64,000 bases of DNA from Terebella lapidaria (taxonomy: Eukaryota; Annelida; Polychaeta; Terebellida; Terebellidae). The notes below the pieces were generated by a model. The model was not told the origin of the DNA and did not search any database. It worked only from the letters and a program-made list of their open reading frames with translations. Positions 34,856-49,356 of the stretch are shown here, in pieces. The translations under genes and the position numbers were made by a program. The stretch is taken from assembly GCA_949152475.1 (NCBI GenBank), contig OX424561.1, forward strand, positions 42,374,802 to 42,438,801, read 5' to 3'. Position 1 is the stretch's first letter, and each line of letters starts with the position of its first letter.

Positions 34856-35929
34856 ATAATGTTAACTTATTCAGTACACCCACGAAATCTGTACTGGACA
34901 TACTTTCACCTTGTTGAGCTTAATAATAAATATTTCTCATCTTAACTATTTTTATTGTGGTCAATAATAGACTTAACTATTTTTATTGTGGTCAATAATA
35001 GACTTAACTAGTGAAAATAATGTTAACTTATTCGGTTACACCAATGAAATTTGTACTGGACAAATCTTTAACCTTGTTGAGCTCAATAATAATTGTTTCT
35101 CATCTTAACTATTTTTATTGAGGTCAATAATAGACTTAACTAGCAAAAAAAATGTTAACTTATTTGGTTACAGACATAAAACGTCTACTGGACAGAATCT
35201 TTACCTTGTTGAGCCCAATAATAAATATTTCTTGTCTTAACTATTTTTATTGTGGTCAATAATAGACTAAACTAGTAAAATTAATGTTAACTTATTCAGT
35301 ACACCCATGAAATCTGTACTGGACATACTTTCACCTTGTTGAGCTTAATAATAAATATTTCTCATCTTAACTATTTTTATTGTGGTCAATAATAGACTTA
35401 ACTATTTTTATTGTGGTCAGTAATAGACTTAACTAGTGAAAATAATGTTAACTTATTCGGTTACACCAATGAAATTTGTACTGGACAAAACATTTACCTT
35501 GTTGAGGTTAATAATAAATATTTCTTGTCTTAACTATTTTTATTGTGGTCAATAATAGACTTAACTATTAAAAATAATGTTAACTTATTCAGTTACACCC
35601 ATGAAATTTGTACTGGACAAAACCTTTACCTTGTTGAGCTTAATAATAAACGTTTCTCGTCTTAACTATTTTTATTGTGGACAATAATAGACTTAACTAA
35701 TAAAACTAATGTTAACTTATTCAGTAATATTGTCCTGTTTTCACTGAAAACTTCAGTTCTCCATTCTGAACAAGAAACCAGTGTCATTACCTTCCACTGT
35801 ACAGGCTATTGGAATGATCGTACATGTCAAAATGGATATTTCAAAATTCTGTAATAAGTTAGGCTGTTAACATATCAATATTTATATGATCATTCTAAAA
35901 AACGATTGGTTTCGTGTGACAGCCCTTCC

Positions 35930-36330
35930 CAACAACACTTCCAAATATTATCGAGATTCGTCAAAAATTGCCATCTGTAGAGCGTTCACAAGCCATGTGT
36001 CTCAAACAGGCTGTTTTCAATGCAAAATGTGTCCCCAAACGACCAATTCAGTTGCCACGGCAACCAAAATCGATTGGTGTCGGGATCTTACCATAATATA
36101 TGTGCCTGCAAAAAATAATGGTGATCGGGTGAGAATTGCGGCCTGTAGCGCGTTCACAAGCCATGTGTCTCAAACAGGCTGTTTTCAATGCAAAATGTGT
36201 CCCCAAACGACCAATTCAGTTGCCACGGCAACCAAAATCGATTGGTGTCGGGATCTTACCAGTATATATGTGCCTGCAAAAAATAATGGTGATCGGGTGA
36301 GAATTGCGGCCTGTAGCGCGTTCACAAGAA
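35930..36330 (+). repeat. 168-bp tandem repeat, about 2.3 copies
   Basis: Landmark CGTTCACAAG recurs at 35,983, 36,151 and 36,319. The copies are nearly identical, so this duplication is recent. The period is divisible by three, which keeps a 164-codon frame open; I do not treat it as a gene. Confidence 0.85.
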
Positions 36331-36933
36331 AATCTCTGTGGACGCGGACACGGACGCGGACGACGAAGCCAAATCCATAGTATCCGCCGAACTTTGTTCG
36401 GGGGATACAATTAATAGAAAAATAGTGAGAGTAGGCATAAAGTATGGCTGCTTCCTTTATTAGGAGAATTGGAAATGGAGGAAGTGGTTATGGTGCTGTC
36501 CCTGGTGGCAGCAAGGGAGGGGTCATTCTTCCCCATATGAGAGGTTTCTCTATGGGGGAGCCTAATTTTATGTAGGCTGTCAGGAGTTACCCGTGTAGTA
36601 TTATGGAGGTAATGTATAGGACAATAATATCTTGTTTATTATCAAATTCACAACTTAGGATTCTGTTGTGGCCATACAGAAAATGATATATGCTGAATAT
36701 TCTGATGACCTTTAATTTGACTTTTGATTCCACTTTCAGGGTCACAGGACATAATGATTAATATCTGTCTTATTACTGAATTTACAGCTTAGTAAGCAAT
36801 TGTGAACGTACAGGAAATCATATATGCTGAATAGTCTCGTGACTTTAAATTTAACCGTGACTTTATTTTCAAGGCCACGAGACAAAATAGGTATTTTATA
36901 TTGTCCGGTAACCTATCTTAGCCCTTTGGTTAA

Positions 36934-39499
36934 TTTTTTAAAATTAAATAACATCAAGCACAAAAACAGTGAAACTTGAATTTCTAGACACTGCGTTTAT
37001 TTACTTTGTATAAAATGTATGATACAAAAATACACATTTTTCATACAAAATACTTGCAAATTACTACCAAGAGAAGAGAATTTCCAGTAACAAATTTAAT
37101 TGTTTGAAAATAGACTATAAAATTTCTTGTACTGTGTTTGGTCCTTCCGAAATATACTTTCAGTGCATAGTTAATCTTGGTCAGTTTGTGGTAACTGGAC
37201 CATATTAACCCATGAAGTCGGGTCAAGTTTCAGTAAGTCTAGTAATGCTTGTACATGCACTGAATCGAATATTCGTCAAGTGAAATTTCCTCCCCAGCAT
37301 TGACAAACGTAACGCTGCAGTATTGAAGCCTCGTCTCATGAGTACCTCAAACAGTGAAGGCATCAAAACACAAAAATACCAAAATCACTGAAAAATCCAC
37401 CTCATCGATCCAAAGTTTGCAAGTTCTAACAAATTCTGCTGTTCACATATTAGCAACACTTGAAATAATGTTAACAAAGCAAATGCTGAGCTCAGGATCT
37501 GAAATGAGCATTGCACAAATATCAATACTTCTGATGATATACAGTGACATGGCAGGATGCACAATTTTTTTTTTGGCTGAGATAATCCGCGCAAGATCTG
37601 TGTGGTTATTTCAAAACACCCCAACAAATTTCCATGTAAAGATAAATGGCACAGAGACCATTATGTTCATAACTCAACTTCCAAGACTCAGTAGTTACGT
37701 TGATATGTTTTTCAGGAATACACGATATATTACGACTCAAATATTACAAGATCTTCAACTAAAACTACATTGGGTGTTGGGCATGATCTACAATATATTT
37801 ATATGTACACTATTTACATTGGTAAATTCAGACGAGTTCAAAGACAGAAATACTGCATAAAACACATAGCATATTTTGATATGTTTGAAACAATGACATT
37901 TGTCAACATAATTACATTTTGATTGGGCTTATAATAAATACACACTTGGCTTGATACAAACATTGATAAATCATATTTGATACATGTATTAATCATAGTC
38001 ATATATTGCACAAACAAATCTTATAATCTGCTTTTCTAACAAACACTGCATAACATTATGTTATGGCAACAACTAATGTGTCATGAAATAATCACTACAA
38101 AATATTAAAATATCAACAAATTGCCAGACTAATGAAAACAAGTACATTTTGGTGGTCTTTAAAGATTCAGGCAAACTCCAATTAACTCATAATCATAATC
38201 CTGTGTAGGCACATGTGGTTATCTACATCTCTGTCAGCTAGGACTGTGCTGATTCTTGGTATCAGGTACTGGATTGCAAACATGCAGTTATAAAGTAACA
38301 AGTCAGGCCAACATCACAACTGCCACACCAAATTGTACACATTTGTGAATGGTTAATAAACATGAGATACTGGTAAACACAACCAATACCATGAACTACA
38401 GAGGAGAAAGTCCTCCACTTATTACAAAAGTTTCGCTCACAAAATGCCTACAATTTGCAAGAAAATACCCAAAACAAGAGTCAATATTGAAGCATGCAAG
38501 GCCATTTTAATTATTCAGTAATACATATATCATGCTTAACATAAAACATACATTCAGATATATTTTACTCACATAGTGCATTAATATCATGAAGATTAAA
38601 TAAAACAGCAAAAATTACATAAAATACAAGTAATTAAAACTGCATTATAAAGATATGCATGACTTCACAAAATGATATGCATAAACTAACACAACACATG
38701 AAACCATATGATTCATTCAAAAAGGTTGAATATTCTAAATTACACATTTAAAACAAAATCCAGGTACATATATGTATTGACTGACATGTAGTGGATTGGC
38801 AGTGCATGTTGAGGTGATAGGACCTCAATACATCTGGAGAACCGGGCTCAGCAAGAACTCAACAATATGATATTCCACAGTATAGGTTATTTGACAATTC
38901 ATTCTGTACTTCGACAATTCACACTACATGTGCAACATTAAACATTTCTAACAAACATAACATTGTCATCGCAAAGATCTATGCATCTATTTCCAAGCTA
39001 ATGAACGCAACCCTCCACAGTGTTCCAGAGAGTATGAATCACACATACACAAAGATTCACCACCATCCACATGACACTGTGGACACACTCATAAATGCGA
39101 TGGAAGACAGAGTTGGACGAACTATTCCTTTCTGCTGCGAGGGTACATGGTTCCCGCACAGAACCATGACCTCAGGGGCTCAGGTATCATCCACAACTGT
39201 ACACAAGGGTGTGAGGACACTAAAATAGTACATAAAAGGAAAGTGAGACTTTCACACAAAGTGATAGATAGGAAGTACTTGAGGCTGAGGAAAATATCAT
39301 CAGATCTACACTTCTAACATCAACGAATACAAAGCACCATTGCAAAAAGTTTATCATGACACTGTCTACCATTGTATGCTGGTGAAAAAGACCTGCTAAA
39401 AATATGACACGGCATTCTCATTGAGCACAAATCTCCATTGTTTCAGTGATTGTGGTCATCATTAGACAGGCCAAAGTCAGTGTGTCGTGCATTACGTCC
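36934..39499 (-). other. Presumed 3' UTR of the PAK gene
   Basis: About 2.5 kb of AT-rich DNA after the PAK stop, free of the repeats that fill the neighbouring DNA. An AATAAA on the minus strand lies at 37,001-36,996. The 168-codon plus-strand frame at 37,354-37,860 has no recognisable domain. Confidence 0.5.
36996..37001 (-). terminator. Candidate polyadenylation signal of the PAK gene
   Basis: AATAAA on the minus strand, about 2.5 kb past the stop and just before the E3 terminus. It would fit the long repeat-free 3' flank. Unconfirmed. Confidence 0.35.
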
Positions 39500-43018
<3,519 letters not shown>

Positions 43019-43092
43019 GATTTACTGCTGGGAAAACATGGTCAAACAGAAGCTTGAAGAACGATATCCCATTCAGTAAGTTATACATCAGG

Positions 43093-43400
43093 CCAAATAA
43101 AACTAGACGGCATTTCAGGGTGATGCATGAAAAAAACAAAATGCTTGTTTTTATATGTTTGTCTAGGGCCACGAGTCCGAAAATAACGTTGTCTCACTCT
43201 ACGATGTACCATTAGTCCTGCAAACGGAGGCCCAAAAGAGGCCTAGAAATGAAGATACATCAACCGGAAGAGTAACAGGACGAGTCATATACCAAAATGA
43301 CCGGGAAAGTCTCTAGTTTCTGGAAATGTCTGAAATACTTTTCAACTCCAATGGCAATCTGAGAAATTCGGGTTTAAGTAACATGGGTATGGTTCACCGA
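43093..43400 (+). mobile_element. ACTAGA-type 5' end with a single satellite-like unit
   Basis: It starts ACTAGACGGCATTTCAGG at 43,096 and continues with GTTTGTCTAGGGCCACGAGTCC, a diverged relative of the 148-bp satellite. The last part (43,258-43,400) is an inverted copy of 51,825-51,967. No 3' hairpin seen. Confidence 0.45.
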
Positions 43401-43817
43401 ATTTGAGTTTTTTGAGTCTTTTTGAGTCTTTTTCTAGAATGCGTATACACTAAATGTACGATTCCGGTTTGAAATATTCCAAATATTTCCCCTTGTGCTC
43501 CATGAACTTATATAAAATGAAGCTATACAACATTACATGCATTTGCAATTATGCTCTTATGGTGGGTGATATCGTGTATGCAGTTACCATGGTAACGATT
43601 AGCAAATGGAACCCACATGAACTACTGCAGAATTCCCACCACAAAATGTGTATGGAATTGTCCTCGTCAATGGCTTTTATAAATCAATTCAAGTTGATAT
43701 TCAAGTTGAAAGGTAATATGATTACATTAAATGATACTTATTACAATAAAAGTTAAATCTATTACATGTTACCATGGTAACCAACTGTTGTATGACAAAT
43801 GTCTTAACCTTGTTTCA
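43401..43817. other. No gene recognised
   Basis: AT-rich DNA upstream of the PAK coding exons. A noncoding PAK exon or promoter could lie here, but nothing visible marks it. Confidence 0.4.
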
Positions 43818-44966
43818 ACTAGACATAAAAGCCTATAGGCTTTGTGGCATCCCCCAATTTTTCTTTTCTTTTCTAATGGTGAAACTTGACTGTTATTACA
43901 ATACATATACCAGGATTATTGAACACAGGTGGGAGTGAGAGTTCAAATTATAGCAGTTGCTCACTAGACAAATGTCCATCAGATATTTGTTTTAATCTCA
44001 ATAGGTATTAAATGTACAGACATGACAGACATTCATAATACAAGCAAAAAGGAAATTATTCTGGGTTCTGACTAAGTAAAACAATGATAATTTGGTCACT
44101 GCATGTGAAATACAGCTAGAAAACAAAACAATGCATGTAGTTTCATCCAGATAAACACAGTGCTGTTTTAACTGAATACAATGAACAATTGACCGGCAAG
44201 CAAGGCCCAGGCAGACCTTCAAAGCTGTTATCTTCAGTTTGGGTCATCATTATATAACCACCTATTGTTTTCTTTAGAAAGGGAAGGAGGGCATTGTTCC
44301 AACTTGTTGGTGTTAGTATAGTAAACTGGGGTGAGGGGACAGGAGAGGGGGGGGGGGGGGGGGGAAGAGGGGCAGTGCATACAAGTCACTGATACATTGC
44401 TACATTCATATGCAGATTAGACTGGCTGACAGTGGAGGTGGGGGAGGGAGAGGGGGGGGGGGGGTATTGCCTTATCACAGGCATTACTGAGCAGGGCTCT
44501 CATATACTGCACTGGCTGAGAGGGCAGAGCCTAGCCTCATGCTGGACATGCAGGCTGCAGTCAGTGAATACAGTAGCATGGCTCAGTCACAGTATTACAT
44601 CTGCATGGGGGCAGGTGAGGGAAAAATTCTAAGTCCAAAAAAAAATACACCCAAAAAATTTTTTCCCCCTGGAAATTGCCTGAATCAAATTATGACATTG
44701 ACAGGAATCGCCCGATTTTTTTTTCCAAAATGGCCGCTGGCGGCCATCTTGGATTTCGGGTCTCGACGAAAAACAATAGGGGTTAGGAGCAAAGTATTTC
44801 GGATGAGCTGTGAAAATTTCGGAAAGATAGATTAAGGCGTTCAAGAGTTATGATCCGGAAACCGAACGGCGGAAGAAAAAAAAAAAAAAAAAAAAAAAAC
44901 AGAAAAAAAAAAAAAAAAAAACAGACAAAAACATAAGGCCTCCCGATTTTCAATCGGGATGCCTAA
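43818..44966 (+). mobile_element. ACTAGA-type Helentron-like element, copy A
   Basis: It starts ACTAGACATAAAAGCC, with the palindrome AAAGCCTATAGGCTTT, then GGCATCCC. It ends with A-runs, CAGACAAAAACATAAGG and a CCCGATT-TTC-AATCGGG hairpin (44,942-44,958), then ATGCCTAAT. The 5' GGCATCCC is complementary to GGGATGCC at the 3' hairpin. G-runs lie at 44,348-44,363 and 44,452-44,463. No coding capacity. Copy B at 54,744 is nearly identical. Confidence 0.75.
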
Positions 44967-45249
44967 TTATAATCCGCACATGGAACCAATTTTGTAGTCC
45001 GTCTACCTCACAAGAAAGCTGCAAATATCCTCATACTTAATAATTGATTGGCATATACGATAATTTAGCATTAATTGTAAATATATTGTTGTTCCCATAG
45101 CAACCAAAATGTACATTTTCGATGTCATCAGTAAATCTGTATCATCCTTTTCAGTGCAATTGTGAATAAGCAACGTGTCCGTTTAGGTTCAAAGTCCAAC
45201 TAAAAAATTAGCCCAAGGGCTAAGACAGGTTACCGGACAAAATATGTTT

Positions 45250-46570
45250 TATATTCCTGTGACCTTGAAAATGAGATCAAAGGTCAAATTCAAGGTCATC
45301 AGAATATTAGGCTTTCATCATTTCCTATATGTCCACAACTGATTCCTAAGCTGTAAAGTCGATAATAAGTGAGACTTTAGCCATTTTGTGTTCTTGACCA
45401 TGAAAATGAGGTCAGAGGTCAAATTCAAAGTCACGAGAATATTCAGCATATATCATTTCCTACATATCCACAAGTGATCCCTAAGCTGTAAAATTGATAA
45501 CAAGTGATATATTACCCATTTTGTCCTGTGAAATTGAAAAAGAGGTCAAAGATCAAATTCAAGGTCATGACAATAATCTGCATATATCATTTCCTATATG
45601 TTAACAATTGATTCCTAAGCTGTAAAGTCGATAACAAGCGAGATACTAGCTATTTTGCCATGTGACCTTGAAAATGAGGTCAAAGGTCAAATTCAAGGTC
45701 ATCAGAATATTCGGTTGATATCATTTCCTATATGTCCACAATTGATTCCTAAGCTGTAAAGTAGATAATAAGCGAGATATTAGCCATTTTGTCTTTTGAC
45801 CTTGAAAATGAGGTCAAAGGTCAAATTCAAGGTCATCAGAATATTCGGTTGATATCATTTCCTATATGTCCATAATTGATTCCTAAGCTGTAAAGCCAGA
45901 AACAAGCGAGATATTAGCCATATTGTCCTTTGACCTTGAAAATGAGGTCAAAGGTCAAATTCAAAGTCATCAGAATATTCGGTTGATATCATTCCCTATA
46001 TGTCCACAATTGATTCCTAAGCTGTAAAGTCGATAATAAGCGAGATATTAGCCATTTTGTTCTCGGACCTTGAAACAAAGGTCAGAGGTCAAATTCTCAG
46101 TCACAAGAATATTCAGCATATATCATTTCCTACATGTCCACAAATGATCCCTAAGCTGTAAAATCGATAATAAGTGAGATATTAGCCATTTTGTCCTGTG
46201 ACCTTGAAAATGAGGTCAAAGGTCAAATTCAAGGTCATGACAATAATCTGCATATATCAATTCCTATATGTTGTTAATTGATTCCTAAGCTGTAAAGTCG
46301 ATAAGAAGCGAAATATTAGCCATTTTGCCGTGTGACCTTGAAATGAGGTCAAAGGTCAAATTCAAGGTCATCAGAATATTCGGCTGATATCATTTCCTAT
46401 ATGTCCACAATTGATTCCTGAGCTGTAAAGTCGATAATAAGCGAGATATTAGCCATTTTGTTCTCTGACCTTGAAACTGAGGTCACAGGTCAAATTCAAG
46501 GTCACGAGAATATTCAGCATATATCATTTCCTATATGTCCACAATTGATTCCTAGTCTCTAATCGCAATA
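45250..46570 (+). repeat. ~134-bp tandem array rich in AGGTCA half-sites (E4)
   Basis: About ten units. The landmark TCGGTTGATATCATT recurs at 45,711, 45,845 and 45,979, exactly 134 bases apart. Most units carry GAGGTCAAAGGTCAAATTCA followed by AGGTCA. Confidence 0.9.
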
Positions 46571-46933
46571 TTAAGTGAGATATCAGGCTTATTGTGTCCC
46601 ATTATAAAGCATAGGAGAATTTAACATGAGAAAGTCCCATTTGGGCCGAATTTGGGCCCAAAATGGCCCACTTCGAGCGATTCAAGGGCAACGAAATTTA
46701 TACATGTCACAGGGGTACATATGGGGAGTGTTGTGCATCAATAAGAAAAAAAGTTACTGAACAGATTTTGAGAAAACAACCGTCAAAGTCCAAAATTGGC
46801 CATTTTTCGACGAAAACGGCCGCCATTTTGAAAAAAATGCAGAAATCAGAAAACTAAAAAAAACCTTTCCTGGAAATATTTTTAGGTATTTTTGTGCAAA
46901 ATTTCAGAAAGATCGGACCATATACTTTAAAGA

Positions 46934-46990
46934 TAAAAATGTGAACGGACGGACGACGGACGGACGGACGGACGGACGGACGACGGACGA
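46934..46990 (+). repeat. ACGG/ACGACGG microsatellite
   Basis: Tandem ACGG and ACGACGG units next to the E4 terminal hairpin. The same position in E1 and E3 holds related CGTC/GTCC-rich sequence. Confidence 0.85.
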
Positions 46991-47041
46991 CGGACGCAAC
47001 GCCATGCCAATAGGTTATCGGACTATAGGTCCGGTAACCTA

Positions 47042-48175
47042 AAAACTTATTTTTGACAAATAAGGGGGTAAATGTTATGGATAGTTTTTACAGCATATAA
47101 TATTATTACAACAATTATATATTACAGTTCTAACAGCCTACTCAATTAAGATTATGAGTGCTCATGATATCTTGAGGGTAGAACAAGTTATTTTTCAACC
47201 ATATTTTCAACCATATACAATTACAATATGCACTTTAGCATGTACATTGCTAGCATGAGGTGTTTCCGGTGTTCAATTGGTAGAATTGGTTTCCAAGGTA
47301 AATACTCTTGAATGAGACATATCCCATAGCAATCATTGTTGCTAGGAGCCCAATGATCATATTGAGTTGGGGGAAAATGAAACTGAAACCCATGGCAACC
47401 AACATCGAATCAACTGCAGTTTGCTATGGGCCGTAAGTAGAGTATGGTTGCCATGGTGACCCAATACATGAGTATGAGTATGGTATAAGAGTATGGGTAT
47501 GGTATAGTATGAATATGAGTATGATATATTTTCTACCATCAGGCTTCATTTCGCATAATTCAGCAATACTATGTTCAGGTAGTTCGGAAAAAGTTCTAAA
47601 AGTAGCTATATAAAAAATCTACTCATAATGTATGTCGTCATGGAAAGTCATTTTGAAGGGGAAGCGGAGCAAAAAAAACTTTTTTGACAGTATGAAAGAT
47701 CTGTTTTCAAGGACTCCGATGATTCTTACAGAACCAAAATATCTTGATTTGTTCCAAAGTTATGACCATGTTTGTTTTGCTCCTCTGCGAGTCCTCGAGG
47801 CAATTCATTAGTTATGCGTGACGTCATCGATTGGGTTTCATTTAATTAGATTTTTTATTACTCTGATTGTAGTCGTTGAGCGCGTTTTACACTTGTAATC
47901 AAGTATATAATGCAAATAACTCACGAATCTGTCTAAAATTTTGATATCATGGTAACTATGCTCCTGTTCAGGCCCAACTCATAAAGATTGTCGACTTTGT
48001 CAAAGTATAAATTCAATTTCATAGACAGTCCTCAACCTTATAATATTGCCCGTTTGATTTAGTTGTTATGTTTGTATTTGCAATCCGGTTTATTTACTGT
48101 ACTTTTGATACATATTTGACCATGCTGTTATATATTTGATGTATAAAACTTCGCTTTGATATAAATATATATTGA
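47042..48175. other. No gene recognised
   Basis: AT-rich intergenic DNA with a short GAGTATG/GTATGAGTAT-rich patch at 47,468-47,525. No coding evidence. Confidence 0.5.
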
Positions 48176-49356
48176 CAGTGGCGGATCCAGGGCGGTGGGG
48201 GGGGGGGGGTTGGCTGGGGCTCACCCGTTCTGACCCCCCCCCCCCCTCCCCTCCACCTAAGATGAGAGAGAAAAGAATAAGAGAGAGAGAGAAAGAGAAA
48301 GAAAGAGAGGAAAATATATTATGTTACCTAGATAATATGAAGTATTATCTGAGGTAAAAAGCTAAATGAAAGGCTAAATGAAACGTTGATCTAGGTGCAG
48401 CCCTATGGCTCTTATTTAATTTAATTTAACTTTTGCCTAACCACAATCACGGATCGGCTCAGATATTTAGCTTTGGCGGCTGCACATACTACTATGAAAC
48501 TGGTGGGGGGGGGGGGGGGGGCTGGGGCTCACCCGTTCTGATCCCCCCCCCCCCTCCACCTAAAATGAGAGAGAAAAGAATAAGAGAGAGAGAGAAAGAA
48601 AGAGAAAGAGAGGAAAATATATTATGTTACCTAGATAATATGAAGTATTATCTGAGGTAAAGAGCTAAATGAAGGGCTAAATGAAATGTTGATCTAGGTG
48701 CAGCCCTATGGCTCTTATTTAATTTAATTTAACTTTTGCCTAACCACAATTACGGATCGGCTCAGATATTTAGCTTTGGCGGCTGCACATACTACTATGA
48801 AACTGAATGACCGCACACTGGCGGCAGAAATCTCTTATGTATTTCTGCTGGCGGGCGTGTATAGTTGATTATATTGTCGATCAACGCTACTCACACCATG
48901 GAACCAAGAATTCTATACACCCTCCCTATTTAGCACATGAAATAGGCATCCAATATTCTCAGAAGTATCCAGAAAACACCAAAAACATCAAAATGCAAAA
49001 GTCTCTGAATAACACCAAAATACCAAAAAATAACAAAATGCAACAATCTCCAGAATTCATCCCAAGTGCTCTCCGACAACATCAAAAGGCAGAATTTTGT
49101 CTGGGGCGCAGTAAGCCACCCACATCATGGAACCGAGAATCATGTGTATATATTCGCCTCTGTTTAGCACACGAAATAGGCCTCCAATATTCCCAGAAAA
49201 GTCTCCAGAAAGCACCCCAAGTGTTCTCAGAAAACACCAAATTGCTAAATTTTCTTCGAGGGGTAACGGCGCCACCAACCCCCAGACCGCTTTTAGGGTC
49301 TTTGCGCCCCCCCCCCCCCCCCCCCCCTTCTATCAGATTTCTTGGATCCGCCCCTG
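48176..49356. mobile_element. CAGTGGCGGATCC transposon, copy 3 (hAT5-like)
   Basis: A 1,181-bp element from CAGTGGCGGATCCAGGG to TTGGATCCGCCCCTG. The flanks ATTGA and ATTTA match in four of five bases, consistent with a 5-bp duplication. Its interior differs from copies 1 and 2 except for the ends and the G/C homopolymers, and includes a 300-bp tandem duplication. No transposase. Confidence 0.65.
48200..48804 (+). repeat. ~305-bp tandem duplication inside the hAT5-like copy 3
   Basis: Two nearly identical units (about 48,200-48,503 and 48,504-48,804). Each holds CTGGGGCTCACCCGTTCTGA, a GA-rich tract, AAAATATATTATGTTACC and CTTTGGCGGCTGCACATACT. Their similarity implies a recent duplication. 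Confidence 0.85.

Larger units (their letters stand above)
31540..35735 (+). repeat. ~131-bp tandem array, split by an insertion
   Basis: About ten units with AATGTTAACTTATTCGGTTA, ACCTTGTTGAGC and ATTGTGGTCAATAATAGAC. About three lie before 31,971 and seven after 34,856. Diverged single relics of the unit occur at 52,850-53,010 and 53,635-53,770. Confidence 0.8.
30421..36411 (+). mobile_element. 6-kb ACTAGA-type Helentron-like element inserted in the DIRS fossil
   Basis: It starts ACTAGACGCTTCCGG, with the palindrome CGGTCGCCTACGACCG, then GTATCCCCC. The 3' end is a hairpin at 36,380-36,408 made of GTATCCGCCGAAC, a TTT loop and GTTCGGGGGATAC, whose last arm is complementary to the 5' GTATCCCCC. 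The interior is almost wholly tandem arrays: ~121 bp (30,600-31,530), ~131 bp (31,540-35,735, split by another element) and 168 bp (35,930-36,330). No Rep/helicase ORF was seen. Confidence 0.65.
23570..36624 (-). mobile_element. DIRS-type tyrosine-recombinase retrotransposon, fossil
   Basis: A DIRS-like retroelement on the minus strand, inserted in E3. Parts recognised: inverted terminal repeats (about 36,430-36,624 and 23,570-23,770); an internal complementary region (23,815-23,913) joining complements of both outer ends, a DIRS hallmark; a gag-like region with a Cys/His-rich start (about 30,383 down to 28,490); an RNase H region (about 28,250-27,200); and a tyrosine recombinase region (about 27,200-25,840). 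It is broken, with several breaks, and has been split by three other elements: two hAT5-like copies and a 6-kb ACTAGA-type element. That layering suggests an old insertion, though the terminal repeats are still quite similar. Confidence 0.8.
21295..36933 (-). mobile_element. Helentron-like GGTTACCGGAC element (E3), outermost level of the nest
   Basis: The left end is the GGTTACCGGACC-type hairpin (21,296-21,322). The right end is GTCCGGTAACCTATCTTAGCCC at 36,903-36,924. The element's own DNA is 21,295-22,136, 23,181-23,569 and 36,625-36,933, all made of the same subterminal block and ~134-bp AGGTCA array as E1, E2 and E4. The rest is inserted material: a 1-kb ACTAGA element and a DIRS retrotransposon. 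Confidence 0.7.
45207..47041 (+). mobile_element. Helentron-like GGTTACCGGAC element (E4)
   Basis: The most complete uninterrupted copy of its family. The 5' palindrome TTAGCCCAAGGGCTAA (45,208-45,223) is followed by AGGTTACCGGAC. About ten ~134-bp AGGTCA-rich units fill 45,250-46,570. The GGCCGCCATTTT block, an ACGG microsatellite (46,934-46,990) and the terminal hairpin ending GGTCCGGTAACC (to 47,040) follow. It is a good reference for the others. Confidence 0.7.

Noticed and set aside
35886-36380. 164-residue Cys-containing repeat protein
   Set aside because: The frame stays open because of a 168-bp (3n) tandem repeat inside a mobile element, with no known domain.
37354-37860. Plus-strand gene opposite the PAK 3' flank
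   Set aside because: AT-rich open frame without a recognisable domain; it lies in the likely PAK 3' UTR.
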